Assembly: GCF_003318235.1 (NCBI RefSeq)
Contig: NZ_QOCG01000008.1
Location: 1-33,835 of the forward strand
Source: Loktanella sp. D2R18
Lineage (GTDB): Bacteria > Pseudomonadota > Alphaproteobacteria > Rhodobacterales > Rhodobacteraceae
Reading direction: 5' to 3'
DNA length: 33,835 nt
Shown here: piece after piece, positions 8,997-17,768 of the stretch
Layout: every line of letters begins with the position of its first letter
How positions within the stretch are numbered: the stretch's first letter is position 1
Notes under the pieces: model-generated
Seen by the model: only the letters and a program-made list of their open reading frames with translations
The model's database searches: none
Told to the model about the DNA's origin: nothing
Position numbers and translations under genes: made by a program

Positions 8997-9941
8997 TTAA
9001 GCCCGGCCGAAACGTTGCGCGATATCTGCAATGATCTCTGACGCGCTGTAATAATCGACCCGGAACGAATTCCTCCCCAAACCGTACACTTGTCCCAATT
9101 GAACGGATGGCATGTTGCCAAGAATTGGATCAGCCAACAGCCGTTGTGCATCCTCGTCGGTACCTGACAGCACAAACGTCGTCTGTGCCGTGAGTTCTGT
9201 CAGATGTTCATAAGCGGCACGAATGAAATCGGCGGCAGGTGGGGCGTTTACGCTTTGCCAACTGCGCGGCGGATCTTCTAGTTCAAACCCAAGCGCCGTA
9301 AGCAAGCGCCCGTGCACGCCATCGGCTGTCGCAACGGGATTGGGTGCGCCGGGGCCGTTATAGCTGATGATGTTGATTAAGCCTGTGGGTAGCTCTAGCT
9401 GTGTACGCTTGGTTTGCAGTTCGGCTGCAAAAAGGTTCAATAACGCCTCTGCCTCGGTTTCGTGACCAATGGCTTGGCCAAGAAATTGCGCGAGTTCTTC
9501 CCAACCGACGGCACCGTAATCAAGCACCAAAACCGGTGCTATTTCTTCCAATGCAGCGCGCTGTGTCGCAACGGAATCTGCGCCGGTTGCGGACACGACG
9601 ATAAGGTCAGGCGCATAGGCCCAAACCGCTTCGAGGTCGACAGCGCCGGCGCGCCACAATTTTTCGACACCGCGTTCTTGTGCGATATGTTGCCATTGAC
9701 CAAAGAATTCGCCCCGCACGGTTGTTGCAGTGGCGACAAGTGGTGCATCGATCGCTAATAAACTACCAGCAAGCGTGACAGACGTGGAGAGTATGCGGGT
9801 TGGTTTGGCGTTCAGGGTGGTTTGACTACCATCCGCATTGGGTATGTTGCGGGGCCAACCTGTATCTGCCTGACCCTGTGTTCCCAACATAAACGTGCCT
9901 GCGGTGCAGGCGCTGTTGATTAAAAAAGAACGGCGTTTCAT
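8997..9941 (-). CDS. fepB: Periplasmic ferric-siderophore binding protein (FepB family)
   Basis: 314 aa with an N-terminal export signal (KRRSFLINSACTAGTFMLG, cleavage probably near QGQA-DT; the paired Arg make Tat export possible). The mature protein has the class III substrate-binding pattern: ILSTSVTLAGSLLAIDAPLVATA near the start, DLEAVWAYAPDLIVVSATG about 102-120, and an alpha-helical linker region in the middle. It should capture the ferric catecholate in the periplasm and hand it to the FecCD permeases encoded next. The start codon overlaps the stop of the VibH-like gene (ATGA), so a transport gene is translationally coupled to a biosynthetic one. Confidence 0.88.
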   Translation of the reverse strand: MKRRSFLINSACTAGTFMLGTQGQADTGWPRNIPNADGSQTTLNAKPTRILSTSVTLAGSLLAIDAPLVATATTVRGEFFGQWQHIAQERGVEKLWRAGAVDLEAVWAYAPDLIVVSATGADSVATQRAALEEIAPVLVLDYGAVGWEELAQFLGQAIGHETEAEALLNLFAAELQTKRTQLELPTGLINIISYNGPGAPNPVATADGVHGRLLTALGFELEDPPRSWQSVNAPPAADFIRAAYEHLTELTAQTTFVLSGTDEDAQRLLADPILGNMPSVQLGQVYGLGRNSFRVDYYSASEIIADIAQRFGRA

Positions 9942-11332
9942 GTGTCCTCTAAACGGCCGGCGATTGGCCTCATTGGTGTAGGTTTATTGTGTGTTGTGGT
10001 TGTTACGACAGATGCATCGTGGTGCAACAATTCATCAAGTGGCGTATTGTAGGCGGTTGCCGCGCATGCCCGGATAATGAACGGCACGAGGTCCGTATTT
10101 CCTGCTGTAAATTGGTCTTTTGACGCTGGATCGGCATCGATCCATAGGCCAAGCCCGTCAGCATTCGACGCAGAACCCCATGTCAGATTAAACCCATCAC
10201 CGGGGCCAGCAGCCAGCACCTCACTTTCGGCGGTGCAGCCGGTAAATCGCGGTGGATCGAACGGAGTAACGTTGATCAAAGGTGAAAAGAAAAAGCGTTG
10301 CCCTTCTTTTAGTCCGTGATCCGCCGCGAGTTGTTCGACGCGGTACCGGCCATTCCGTCGCAATTTGCGTAACACCTTACCCATACGAACAAGATAATCG
10401 CGAAGCGTTTCACCGGCGATTTTTGTCACGATCAACGGCAAAATATTGACCACCAACGCTGGGATCTCTGTGCTTATGCTGCCAAATCTGCTCATGTAGG
10501 GTAGCCAGATGGGTAGGTTTGGGTCACTTGCGTCTAAATCGCGCGCGAGCCAGGCTGCGCTGAGAAGCGTCAGCAAATCAGGCCAACCGATATCGTGGTT
10601 CTCTGCGGTTTGTCGCAATAACGTGGGTAATTCCGGTGGCAGGTCAGGTGCCGCACTGAGCGAAGAACACCCGTAGTCTTCATCGCCTTTCTCCAGCACC
10701 GTCAAGTCAGGTCCGTCTTTCAATGTCTGTTGCCAGTGGTCGCCGTTGCGGGTGTGGTGGGGGCTATTACGATAGCTGGTTTCTTCATCAAGGTAACGAT
10801 GAAACGGTTGAAAAGCACCTAGATCTGCGGGCTCGCCTAGCGCCTGCCCATATAACGCAGCGGTACGTCGTTCGATCAATGAAACACCATAACCATCAAG
10901 CATGATATGATGCCCTCTGAGATACCACAGCCAGCGGTTGCCTTCTACTTTCAACACCCAAAGTGCTGAAATCTGATCATGCTCCAGATCAATAGGCTTT
11001 GCGATATCGGCTTCCATCATCATACGTCCAACAGCTACGGGGTCGGTTTCAGATGTAAGATCATGATAATGGACCACCGGAATACGTGCGGGATCAATTT
11101 GCTGGCGTGGCCCATCCGGTCCATCGTGGAACCGCAGGGCCAGCACGTCAGTTTCTTGCGCGACCTGCTTCAGCGCCCCGATCAACGCGGCTTCGTTCAG
11201 GGGGCCTGCGATGCTGGTACAATGTGCGATGGTTGAAAGCGGGCGGTCGGGGTGAAGCCGGAATTCCTCCCAAAAATCGAACTGAGCAAGTGTCAGGTCA
11301 AGCCAGGGGGCGGAGTGGGGTTGCGCAGACAT
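9938..11332 (-). CDS. vibH: Stand-alone NRPS condensation enzyme (VibH-like amide synthase)
   Basis: 464 aa, one condensation domain and nothing else: no adenylation or carrier domain. The active-site motif HHIMLDG is intact at 141-147, and the N-terminal LTLAQFDFWEEFRLHPD corresponds to motif C1 as in EntF and VibH. In Vibrio cholerae VibH joins carrier-bound DHB to the primary amine of norspermidine. The combination here of a free C domain, a Cy-Cy-A NRPS and a DHB pathway supports the same job with a polyamine acceptor; which polyamine is not visible. It lies 15 nt downstream of the Cy-Cy-A gene and overlaps the binding-protein gene by 4 nt. Confidence 0.82.
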   Translation of the reverse strand: MSAQPHSAPWLDLTLAQFDFWEEFRLHPDRPLSTIAHCTSIAGPLNEAALIGALKQVAQETDVLALRFHDGPDGPRQQIDPARIPVVHYHDLTSETDPVAVGRMMMEADIAKPIDLEHDQISALWVLKVEGNRWLWYLRGHHIMLDGYGVSLIERRTAALYGQALGEPADLGAFQPFHRYLDEETSYRNSPHHTRNGDHWQQTLKDGPDLTVLEKGDEDYGCSSLSAAPDLPPELPTLLRQTAENHDIGWPDLLTLLSAAWLARDLDASDPNLPIWLPYMSRFGSISTEIPALVVNILPLIVTKIAGETLRDYLVRMGKVLRKLRRNGRYRVEQLAADHGLKEGQRFFFSPLINVTPFDPPRFTGCTAESEVLAAGPGDGFNLTWGSASNADGLGLWIDADPASKDQFTAGNTDLVPFIIRACAATAYNTPLDELLHHDASVVTTTTHNKPTPMRPIAGRLEDT

Positions 11333-11347
11333 TGGATTTCCTTCGAT

Positions 11348-14300
11348 TCAAGTGGCCGAAAGTGCTGGCTGCTGCGCGATCAGCGCTGCGGCTTGCCGTG
11401 CTGTGCGTGCACCAAGTAGCTGCATGGGGCTAAGTTTACAGCCCAAGCGTTCGTTTAACGTCGTGGCAATTGGCGCGAGGTGATTTGGCATTAATCCAAA
11501 ATTAAGCAAGATGCTGTCGGCGTTTGCATCGTCGCGCATGCCGATATGTTCTAGATAAATTCCTAAAACTTGGATTGCGAGCTGCTGATCTGGTTCCACC
11601 GCTTTCGTTGCGGGTGCTACATTTGGGGGCCGTGTTGCTAGACACCGCGCCGCAGTTCGATCTATTTTGCCGTTCGCTGAAAGCGGTAGAGCGAGCACTA
11701 AGATAAAACGATCAGGTAGATGTGATTGCGGTAATTTTTCACGCATATAGCTACGCAGTTCAGCCATACTTGGCTGACTATCCTCATGACAGACGCAAAG
11801 CGCAGCTAGCGTTGTTTCGCGCCCGTCATCAGACGCGAGATCGACGATAATGGATTGACGCAAACCGCTATGGTTACTCAGGACCGCTTCGATCTCGCCC
11901 AAAGACACGCGTACGCCGCGTACTTTTACATAGCCGCCGACCCGGCCCGCGAACAAGATTGTGCCGCCCTTGGCCCATTGACCCAGATCGCCTGTACGGA
12001 AGGCACGTCGCGGATTACCATTCTCATCTGGCAATGCAACGAAATCCGCCGACGCCAATTTACCATCGTCTAGGTATCCAAGCGACAGGCAGTCACCTGC
12101 TGTATGGATACGCCCGACAACACCGGGTGGGCAAAGTTCACCCACTGGATTGCAAATCAGATATTCAGCGCCGTTAAGAGCACGGCCATAAGGCACCGCG
12201 CCTGTTTCTGAACCGATTTCATACCAAATGCTCCAGATCGTGGTTTCGGTTGGGCCACCCAGTGAAAACAGCCGTGCATTCGGGCGTAATTCACGCAAGC
12301 GCGCGATTTGGGCGGGTTTGATATAATCACCACCCTGCGCAATAAGACGCAACGACCGAAGCTGTGCAGGTTGCGCGCAGTCTAATAACATCTCGAGGAT
12401 AGCGGGAACAGAAACCCAAAGCGTCACGTTATGGCGGGCTACAATCTGGGCCCATTCCATCGCATCTTTGTCTTGGCCAATATCGGGCATCACTAACGTG
12501 GCCCCCGCGCTAAGAGCACCAAAAATATCAAACAATGACATATCATGGTGCAACGGTGTGGCTGACATCACGACGTCTTCGGGATCAACCGCCCATGCGT
12601 TCAGCGATTGATCCAATACATTCGCCGTCGCACGATTATTCAACACGACACATTTTGGTTCGCCGGTCGTTCCAGAAGTAAACAGATAGTAACTTGCACC
12701 GCGACTAAGGCTACGTTCGGCAAGCACCGCGTCAGCGGGTAAAGCGCCACCGCCGGAGGCCGTCAATCCAGTTGGATCTATGCATGGCCAATCGCAAATA
12801 TCGTCGTTTGAAACAACAAGTGTCGGCGCGCACCGCGCGAGTTGATAATCGCGACGATCAATTGGTGCTGCTGCGTCAAGCGGAACCCAGATCACCCCTG
12901 TCAGCGATGCCGCAAGTTGCAGTGCGATATGATCAAATCCGCGTGGCAGATGAATGGCCAGCACCGCGCCTGCATCAACCCCATGTTCAGCAAAGCCAGC
13001 AAGGATCGCAGCGACCCTGATATGCAGATCTGCATAGCTGACCTGTGTTTTGCCCTGAATAAGCGCAATTCCTTGACCCTCGCGTAGATTGGTCGCGATT
13101 TTTAGCAAATACGGTGCTGGGTCCGAAATATCGGGGTGTTGCAAGGGCGTGGATACCGGCACTAACGGTTTTGGTAGGTCCAGAGATTGATGTTCACAGA
13201 TGTTTGCAAATGCGGCCGTGACTGCATTCAATATGGCATTTATTGTATCTGTGCTTAGCGCGGCTTCGGCGTAATCAGCGGCGATTTCGATCCCGCCGTC
13301 CGCCGCATTCATTAACCGAATATCAAGCGCGACCTGCGGTGTTTGCGTTTGACCGGCCACTTCGTGCATTGATGCCGCTGGGTCAGGCGATACCCAGCTC
13401 AGCCCATTGGTCAGCACAACGGGTAAAGCAAGCGCTTCGTGTGTTTGTGATAGCAGTTGGCGGGCAAGGTCCACACCAGAAAAACCCATATGGGATAGCC
13501 CGTTCATGGTTTTTGTTTGCAACGCCGCCGCCCGTTCATGCGGGGTACCAATACGCGCATCGTGGTCTACCACGATGAATGAGGCACGGTTGCCTAACCC
13601 CGTTTGTTCGAGCGCGGGCGCGGTCGGCAAGCCAACGCATAGATGCATTTCAGGTGTGAAACGTACCAAGACCTCAAGCACTACAAAGCTAAGAAGGCTG
13701 TTTAAGAACAGTTTGTCTTTTGCTGCGGCACGCCGTAATCCGCGCCGTTGTGCCGCATCAACGCACCGCGTTTCACGGCGATAGCGCGACGTGCTGATTT
13801 GCTGTAATGGTGTCAGCCAAGGTAAGTTTGTTCCGGTTTCCACTACGTTTAATGCTTCAGCCCAATAGATCGCATCTGCACGACGTTGTGCAGCTAACGG
13901 TGGCATGATGGGTATCGGTGACGGTTCATTGTCAGGTGGTGTTGGAGCAAATATTTCCACACAAATTTGTGCGATCGCAGGTCCATCTAACGCCAAGGCA
14001 TCAAATTTTATCGCCAACGCATCGTCATGACCGGCGGGCATCTTGATGGCGCAGACATTCCATAATGGGCCGTCGAGCGCACATGCGCTTTGTGCGAAGG
14101 CTTCCCAAAAATCTGCCAGTTTTTCAGAGGCATTTTGCGCGGTGCTAAAATCTTTTAGGTCAAGCGGGGTAGAGGCTTTGATTAAGTAGCGCAAACGCAG
14201 GTCATCTTCATCAATGCGCGTTCGCAGCGCCGGATGTGCGTCACAAAGCGCGTCAAGCCGCGTCCGAAGCTGCCCGGTATCAAGCGTTCCACGGAACAGC

Positions 14301-15700
14301 CGAACCTCTTGCATGGCGATACCACCAAGCGGAAGAACCCGATCACGACCCATGATATAGGCGCGTTGCAGCTGTGACAGTGGTTGACTGTTAACTTTGT
14401 TCTCCGCTTGCGTTGACAATGCGCGCAGTCTTGCAACGAAACGATCAAACAGCTTTTCGCCCCATTTTCCATCTACAAGATCTAACCGAATATCCCAGTT
14501 GACTAAAATTCTATCGCCGAGCTTTGCAATCTGCGCATCAAGCGCGACACCGGGGCCTTGCGATACACTCCAAACAAGATCGCCAAATATTTTGTTCGCA
14601 TTTTCTGGTAATATTGAACCAAGCGGATGATCAAACCCTGCGGTAAAGACTACTGGCGCGTTAGGCAAAGCACCCAAATGCCTGCCTAAATCACGCATCA
14701 ACTGCGGGCCTGATCGTGCAGCATGTGAAACAGCTTGAACCAATTGCGTTTGTACGCAGGGGGCAAGAATATCGATATCAGCGTCGGCTTGATCTATACT
14801 AAACAGGGTAAAGTTGGAAAAATCACCGATCAATGTGCCTCGATCCGTGATGCCTGATCGGTGAAACATCGGCACGGTCAGTCTAAACGCAGTTTGCTTG
14901 CAGGCTTGCCCAAGCTCTTGAGCGAAAACTGCAAGAGCCAGCGCAGAAGGGGTCACGCGCAACGCACGTGCATGCAACATGAATGTGTTGGTTTCGGTGA
15001 TGCTTAGCTGTGCAGCAAGGCGGGTGCTTTGGGCTGCATCATCACAAGGAAACGTTGTTGGTGCTAGCAGGCTAGGCGCTTGTGGAAGGTTGGGAATTTG
15101 ATTTTGCCACCATCGGCGCGCAGCGGCCTCTCGACTAGATCGTGTTGGATCAGTCCGCTGCGTTTGTAGATAACTAACAAAGTTGCCAGCAGGTGGGCTA
15201 AGCACCGTTGCGTCCGCTTCGTAAAGCTGCGCAAGATCGGCCATCACATAAGGAAAGCACGACGGGTCAGCCGCGATCATATCCAGATCAATATGCAATC
15301 TATGCCTGCCACCCGGTAATTGGCTTAACGTGAATTCACAGGCCTCGCCGCTTGCCAAGGACAATCGCTGATGTGTTTTCGAACCGCGAATACGTGCAAG
15401 CGTTTCATCACACGTCGCGGGGTCAAGTGCGCGTAGATCGTTCTGACGCAAACGATGCGCCGTAGACAGTTCCGCGATTGAGGGAGTTCCGTGGGTGTCA
15501 ACGGCAAGTCGCAGATGTGTGTGGCGCTTGAACAGTGCCAAAACAGCCCGAGACAGCCGGGCCGGATCCAATGGTACCCGATGTTCTATGCTATCAAGCT
15601 CAACATACAGATGGGCCGATGTTTCAGCTATGCTTTCGCCTTTGGCGTGTCCACTTACCCAGCAGGCGGCTTGCATCGCGGTTAGTTCATACATCTGCAA
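11348..15700 (-). CDS. NRPS: two heterocyclisation domains, adenylation domain, degenerate carrier (VibF N-terminal half)
   Basis: 1450 aa. Cy1 about 1-430 with D140xxxxD145 (DMIAADPSC); Cy2 about 438-860 with D567xxxxD572 (DALALDGPA). Adenylation domain about 868-1360: A3 YYLFTSGTTGEPK at 1004-1016, A5 SLGGPTETT at 1146-1154, A10 Lys1345 in ANGKIDR. Pocket residues read by alignment to GrsA are D1053 M1054 F1057 V1096 I1120 Q1122 L1147 I1155 W1156 K1345. They match no standard code fully; the L-I-W part recalls Cys-type A domains that accompany Cy domains. Residues about 1370-1442 look like a carrier domain, but the GGHS site reads GLMPNHL with no Ser. In VibF the same Cy-Cy-A order makes a Thr-derived oxazoline. 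First gene of the operon. Confidence 0.88.
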   Translation of the reverse strand: MQMYELTAMQAACWVSGHAKGESIAETSAHLYVELDSIEHRVPLDPARLSRAVLALFKRHTHLRLAVDTHGTPSIAELSTAHRLRQNDLRALDPATCDETLARIRGSKTHQRLSLASGEACEFTLSQLPGGRHRLHIDLDMIAADPSCFPYVMADLAQLYEADATVLSPPAGNFVSYLQTQRTDPTRSSREAAARRWWQNQIPNLPQAPSLLAPTTFPCDDAAQSTRLAAQLSITETNTFMLHARALRVTPSALALAVFAQELGQACKQTAFRLTVPMFHRSGITDRGTLIGDFSNFTLFSIDQADADIDILAPCVQTQLVQAVSHAARSGPQLMRDLGRHLGALPNAPVVFTAGFDHPLGSILPENANKIFGDLVWSVSQGPGVALDAQIAKLGDRILVNWDIRLDLVDGKWGEKLFDRFVARLRALSTQAENKVNSQPLSQLQRAYIMGRDRVLPLGGIAMQEVRLFRGTLDTGQLRTRLDALCDAHPALRTRIDEDDLRLRYLIKASTPLDLKDFSTAQNASEKLADFWEAFAQSACALDGPLWNVCAIKMPAGHDDALAIKFDALALDGPAIAQICVEIFAPTPPDNEPSPIPIMPPLAAQRRADAIYWAEALNVVETGTNLPWLTPLQQISTSRYRRETRCVDAAQRRGLRRAAAKDKLFLNSLLSFVVLEVLVRFTPEMHLCVGLPTAPALEQTGLGNRASFIVVDHDARIGTPHERAAALQTKTMNGLSHMGFSGVDLARQLLSQTHEALALPVVLTNGLSWVSPDPAASMHEVAGQTQTPQVALDIRLMNAADGGIEIAADYAEAALSTDTINAILNAVTAAFANICEHQSLDLPKPLVPVSTPLQHPDISDPAPYLLKIATNLREGQGIALIQGKTQVSYADLHIRVAAILAGFAEHGVDAGAVLAIHLPRGFDHIALQLAASLTGVIWVPLDAAAPIDRRDYQLARCAPTLVVSNDDICDWPCIDPTGLTASGGGALPADAVLAERSLSRGASYYLFTSGTTGEPKCVVLNNRATANVLDQSLNAWAVDPEDVVMSATPLHHDMSLFDIFGALSAGATLVMPDIGQDKDAMEWAQIVARHNVTLWVSVPAILEMLLDCAQPAQLRSLRLIAQGGDYIKPAQIARLRELRPNARLFSLGGPTETTIWSIWYEIGSETGAVPYGRALNGAEYLICNPVGELCPPGVVGRIHTAGDCLSLGYLDDGKLASADFVALPDENGNPRRAFRTGDLGQWAKGGTILFAGRVGGYVKVRGVRVSLGEIEAVLSNHSGLRQSIIVDLASDDGRETTLAALCVCHEDSQPSMAELRSYMREKLPQSHLPDRFILVLALPLSANGKIDRTAARCLATRPPNVAPATKAVEPDQQLAIQVLGIYLEHIGMRDDANADSILLNFGLMPNHLAPIATTLNERLGCKLSPMQLLGARTARQAAALIAQQPALSAT

Positions 15701-15713
15701 TCACCCGTTGACA

Positions 15714-15738
15714 ATTCCAGACGTAAATACTCAAGTAT
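15714..15738 (+). promoter_or_regulatory. Candidate Rrf2-family (RirA/IscR-like) operator between NRPS and entE operons
   Basis: This 25-nt site agrees at 20 of 25 positions with the E. coli IscR type 1 consensus as I recall it (left half ATTCCAGACG, right half ACTCAAGTAT). Alphaproteobacterial iron regulators RirA and IscR belong to the same Rrf2 family and bind related dyads. A second, weaker site begins at 15778 with a perfect left half ATACCTGA. A TTGACA at 15708-15713 directly precedes the main site on the plus strand, but no good -10 was found for entE. Confidence 0.45.
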
Positions 15739-15751
15739 TGCTAATCGTCAA
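15724..15751 (-). promoter_or_regulatory. Candidate promoter of the NRPS-uptake operon
   Basis: Read on the minus strand: -35 TTGACG (15746-15751), a 16-nt spacer, and -10 TATTTA (15724-15729). The start codon is at 15700, which would give a short leader of about 17 nt. The dyad AATACT-CA-AGTATT (15726-15739) overlaps the -10 and the spacer, a position suited to repression. Confidence 0.45.
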
Positions 15752-15894
15752 CCTGTGGAATTCACATGCAGCAAAAAATACCTGATAGATGTCTGAAATA
15801 TATCATGTTTTTATGGTGCTTTCTTGCGTGTTGAATTGAAATGAAAACCAATTGCAAAGTGGGTACAGGCCGCTTTGAACAAACCGGATACGTG

Positions 15895-17502
15895 ATGACT
15901 GATTTCACCCCTTGGCCAGAAAAATTTACACAGCTTTATCGAAAAAAGGGATATTGGATAGACGAGCCGTTAACACACGGTTTGCGTGCGCAAGTATCAC
16001 TGCACCCCGATGCCTGCGCTATCCAATGTGGCGCGCGCACGATCAGCTATGCGGATTTGGATCAGATGTCATCGGGGCTGGCGGTGCGGCTTTTGGCGCA
16101 CGGTCTGGTGCCCGGTGAACGAGCCGTCGTGCAATTGCCCAACTGTGCAGAATTTTACATCACCTTCTTTGCGTTGCTCAAAGCTGGGATCATGCCTGTA
16201 AATGCGTTGTTTAATCATCGGGCGTTGGAATTGCGCGCGTATGTCGAACAACTGCAACCTACGTTGTTGATCGGATCGCACGCACATCCGTTATTCAAAG
16301 ATGATGTATTCGCGACGGAATTGCGCGAAATTTCGAAAGCGTTGAAGCTGTGCCTCTATTTGGATGACCCAAATCCGCAGACGGACTTGCATCAATGGAT
16401 GCAGGCGGATGGTGCATCTACGATTACATTCCCAGACGTCAAACCAAATGACGTCGCGTTTTATCAACTCTCGGGGGGCAGTACAGGCACACCAAAGCTG
16501 ATCCCGCGCACGCACAACGACTATGACTACTCTGTCCGCGCGAGTGCCGAAATATGTGCATTAACCCCGCAAACACGGTTTTTATGTGCGTTACCTGCTC
16601 CGCATAACTACGTGCTAAGTTCGCCAGGTGCGCTGGGCGTATTTTTCGCGGGGGGAACAGTTGTGATGGCAGACAACCCCGAACCCAACTTGTGTTTCAA
16701 TATTATGAAGCAACATCATGTGACGATGGCCGCTTTAGTGCCTTCGGCCGTCGGTTTGTGGTTAGAGGCCGTACGCGACGGGCTGCACCCACCCGAGAGC
16801 CTGGAATTGCTACAAGTTGGGGGCGCAAGTTTCGCTGAAGCGCTCGCGCGACAGGTGCCCGAGGCGTTAGGATGCCAATTGCAACAGGTCTTTGGCATGG
16901 CTGAGGGCTTGGTAAATTACACACGGCTTGACGATTCGGACGGCCGTATTTTTACGACCCAAGGACGGCCTATCTGTGATGACGATGAAATCCGTGTGCG
17001 TGATGCCGACGGGCATGACTGCGCCGATGGCGAAACGGGGCAGCTTTGGGTGCGTGGGCCATATACGTTTCGTGGTTACTTCCGTAGCCCCTTGCATAAC
17101 GAAACCGCGTTTGACTCTGAAGGTTTTTATCATAGCGGTGACCTCGTGCTGCGAGATGCAGATGGATATATACGCGTCGTGGGCCGCGTGAAGGATCAAA
17201 TCAATCGTGGTGGTGAAAAGATCGCCGCAGAAGAGGTCGAAGGGCTGCTACTGCGTCATCCAGAGGTGCTTGAGGCGGCGCTTGTCGCGCAACCAGATGC
17301 GCGGCTTGGCGAACGCGGTTGCGCGGTTCTGGTCACGCGAAATCCCGTGCGCGCCGTCGCATTACGCCGCCATCTGATTGACCAAGGCGTCGCCGAATAT
17401 AAGCTGCCGGATCGAATTGTCTTTGTCGACAACATGCCTTTAACGGCGGTCGGCAAGATCAATAAACGCGCTTTGCGCGACACAATTTTAGCAATACAGT
17501 AA
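15895..17502 (+). CDS. entE: 2,3-dihydroxybenzoate-AMP ligase
   Basis: 535 aa from ATG 15895. This start gives MTDFTPWPEKF, aligning with the N-terminus of EntE (536 aa); the frame is open to 15841, but the added 18 residues are not family-like. It activates DHB with ATP and loads it on the aryl carrier protein encoded 14 nt downstream. Motifs: LSGGSTGTPKLIPRTHNDY (ATP binding), QVFGMAEGLVNYTRLDD, QINRGGEKIAAEE and the C-terminal Lys in TAVGKINK. Specificity residues seen by alignment to DhbE/EntE are H237 N238 Y239, S243 and V340. These equal the DHB-type Ser240/Val337, not the Cys/Leu pair of salicylate ligases. First gene of a plus-strand operon divergent from the NRPS operon. Confidence 0.93.
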   Translation: MTDFTPWPEKFTQLYRKKGYWIDEPLTHGLRAQVSLHPDACAIQCGARTISYADLDQMSSGLAVRLLAHGLVPGERAVVQLPNCAEFYITFFALLKAGIMPVNALFNHRALELRAYVEQLQPTLLIGSHAHPLFKDDVFATELREISKALKLCLYLDDPNPQTDLHQWMQADGASTITFPDVKPNDVAFYQLSGGSTGTPKLIPRTHNDYDYSVRASAEICALTPQTRFLCALPAPHNYVLSSPGALGVFFAGGTVVMADNPEPNLCFNIMKQHHVTMAALVPSAVGLWLEAVRDGLHPPESLELLQVGGASFAEALARQVPEALGCQLQQVFGMAEGLVNYTRLDDSDGRIFTTQGRPICDDDEIRVRDADGHDCADGETGQLWVRGPYTFRGYFRSPLHNETAFDSEGFYHSGDLVLRDADGYIRVVGRVKDQINRGGEKIAAEEVEGLLLRHPEVLEAALVAQPDARLGERGCAVLVTRNPVRAVALRRHLIDQGVAEYKLPDRIVFVDNMPLTAVGKINKRALRDTILAIQ

Positions 17503-17516
17503 CTAAGGAAACGGAC

Positions 17517-17768
17517 ATGACAACAACGACAACACTTGCGACGACAGATTTCGATTGGTTGGAAACCCACGTATCTACGCTGATCGAGGATGAAGGTCCG
17601 ATCGACCCGGCCGAGAGCTTGATTTATTACGGGTTGGATTCCTTGCGCGTCATGAAATTAGCCGGAGAGCTCAAAGAACGCGGCATTACCGTGAGCTTTG
17701 AAGAATTGGCAAAAGACCCGACGTTACATGCTTGGTCTGCGTTGATTGATGCACGAAAGAATAGCTAA
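17517..17768 (+). CDS. Free-standing aryl carrier protein
   Basis: 83 aa, acidic, a single carrier domain. The phosphopantetheine site is YYGLDSLRVM with Ser42, and the helix III region KDPTLHAW matches the C-terminal ArCP domain of EntB/VibB (KNPTIDAW in EntB). It should be modified by the phosphopantetheinyl transferase encoded next and loaded with DHB by EntE. In EntB and VibB this domain is fused to isochorismatase; here the isochorismatase is a separate 217-aa protein, so the fusion is absent. A clear Shine-Dalgarno (AAGGAAACGGAC) precedes the ATG. Its 3' end overlaps the next gene by 20 nt. Confidence 0.92.
   Translation: MTTTTTLATTDFDWLETHVSTLIEDEGPIDPAESLIYYGLDSLRVMKLAGELKERGITVSFEELAKDPTLHAWSALIDARKNS

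Noticed and set aside
8993..9175. N-terminal extension of the first FecCD permease
   Set aside because: It lies inside the binding-protein gene, is Cys/Trp-rich and unlike the family; ATG 8992 gives the normal length and sits 4 nt after the upstream stop.
15841..15894. Upstream start for entE
   Set aside because: The added 18 residues do not match EntE, whose N-terminus aligns with the Met at 15895.
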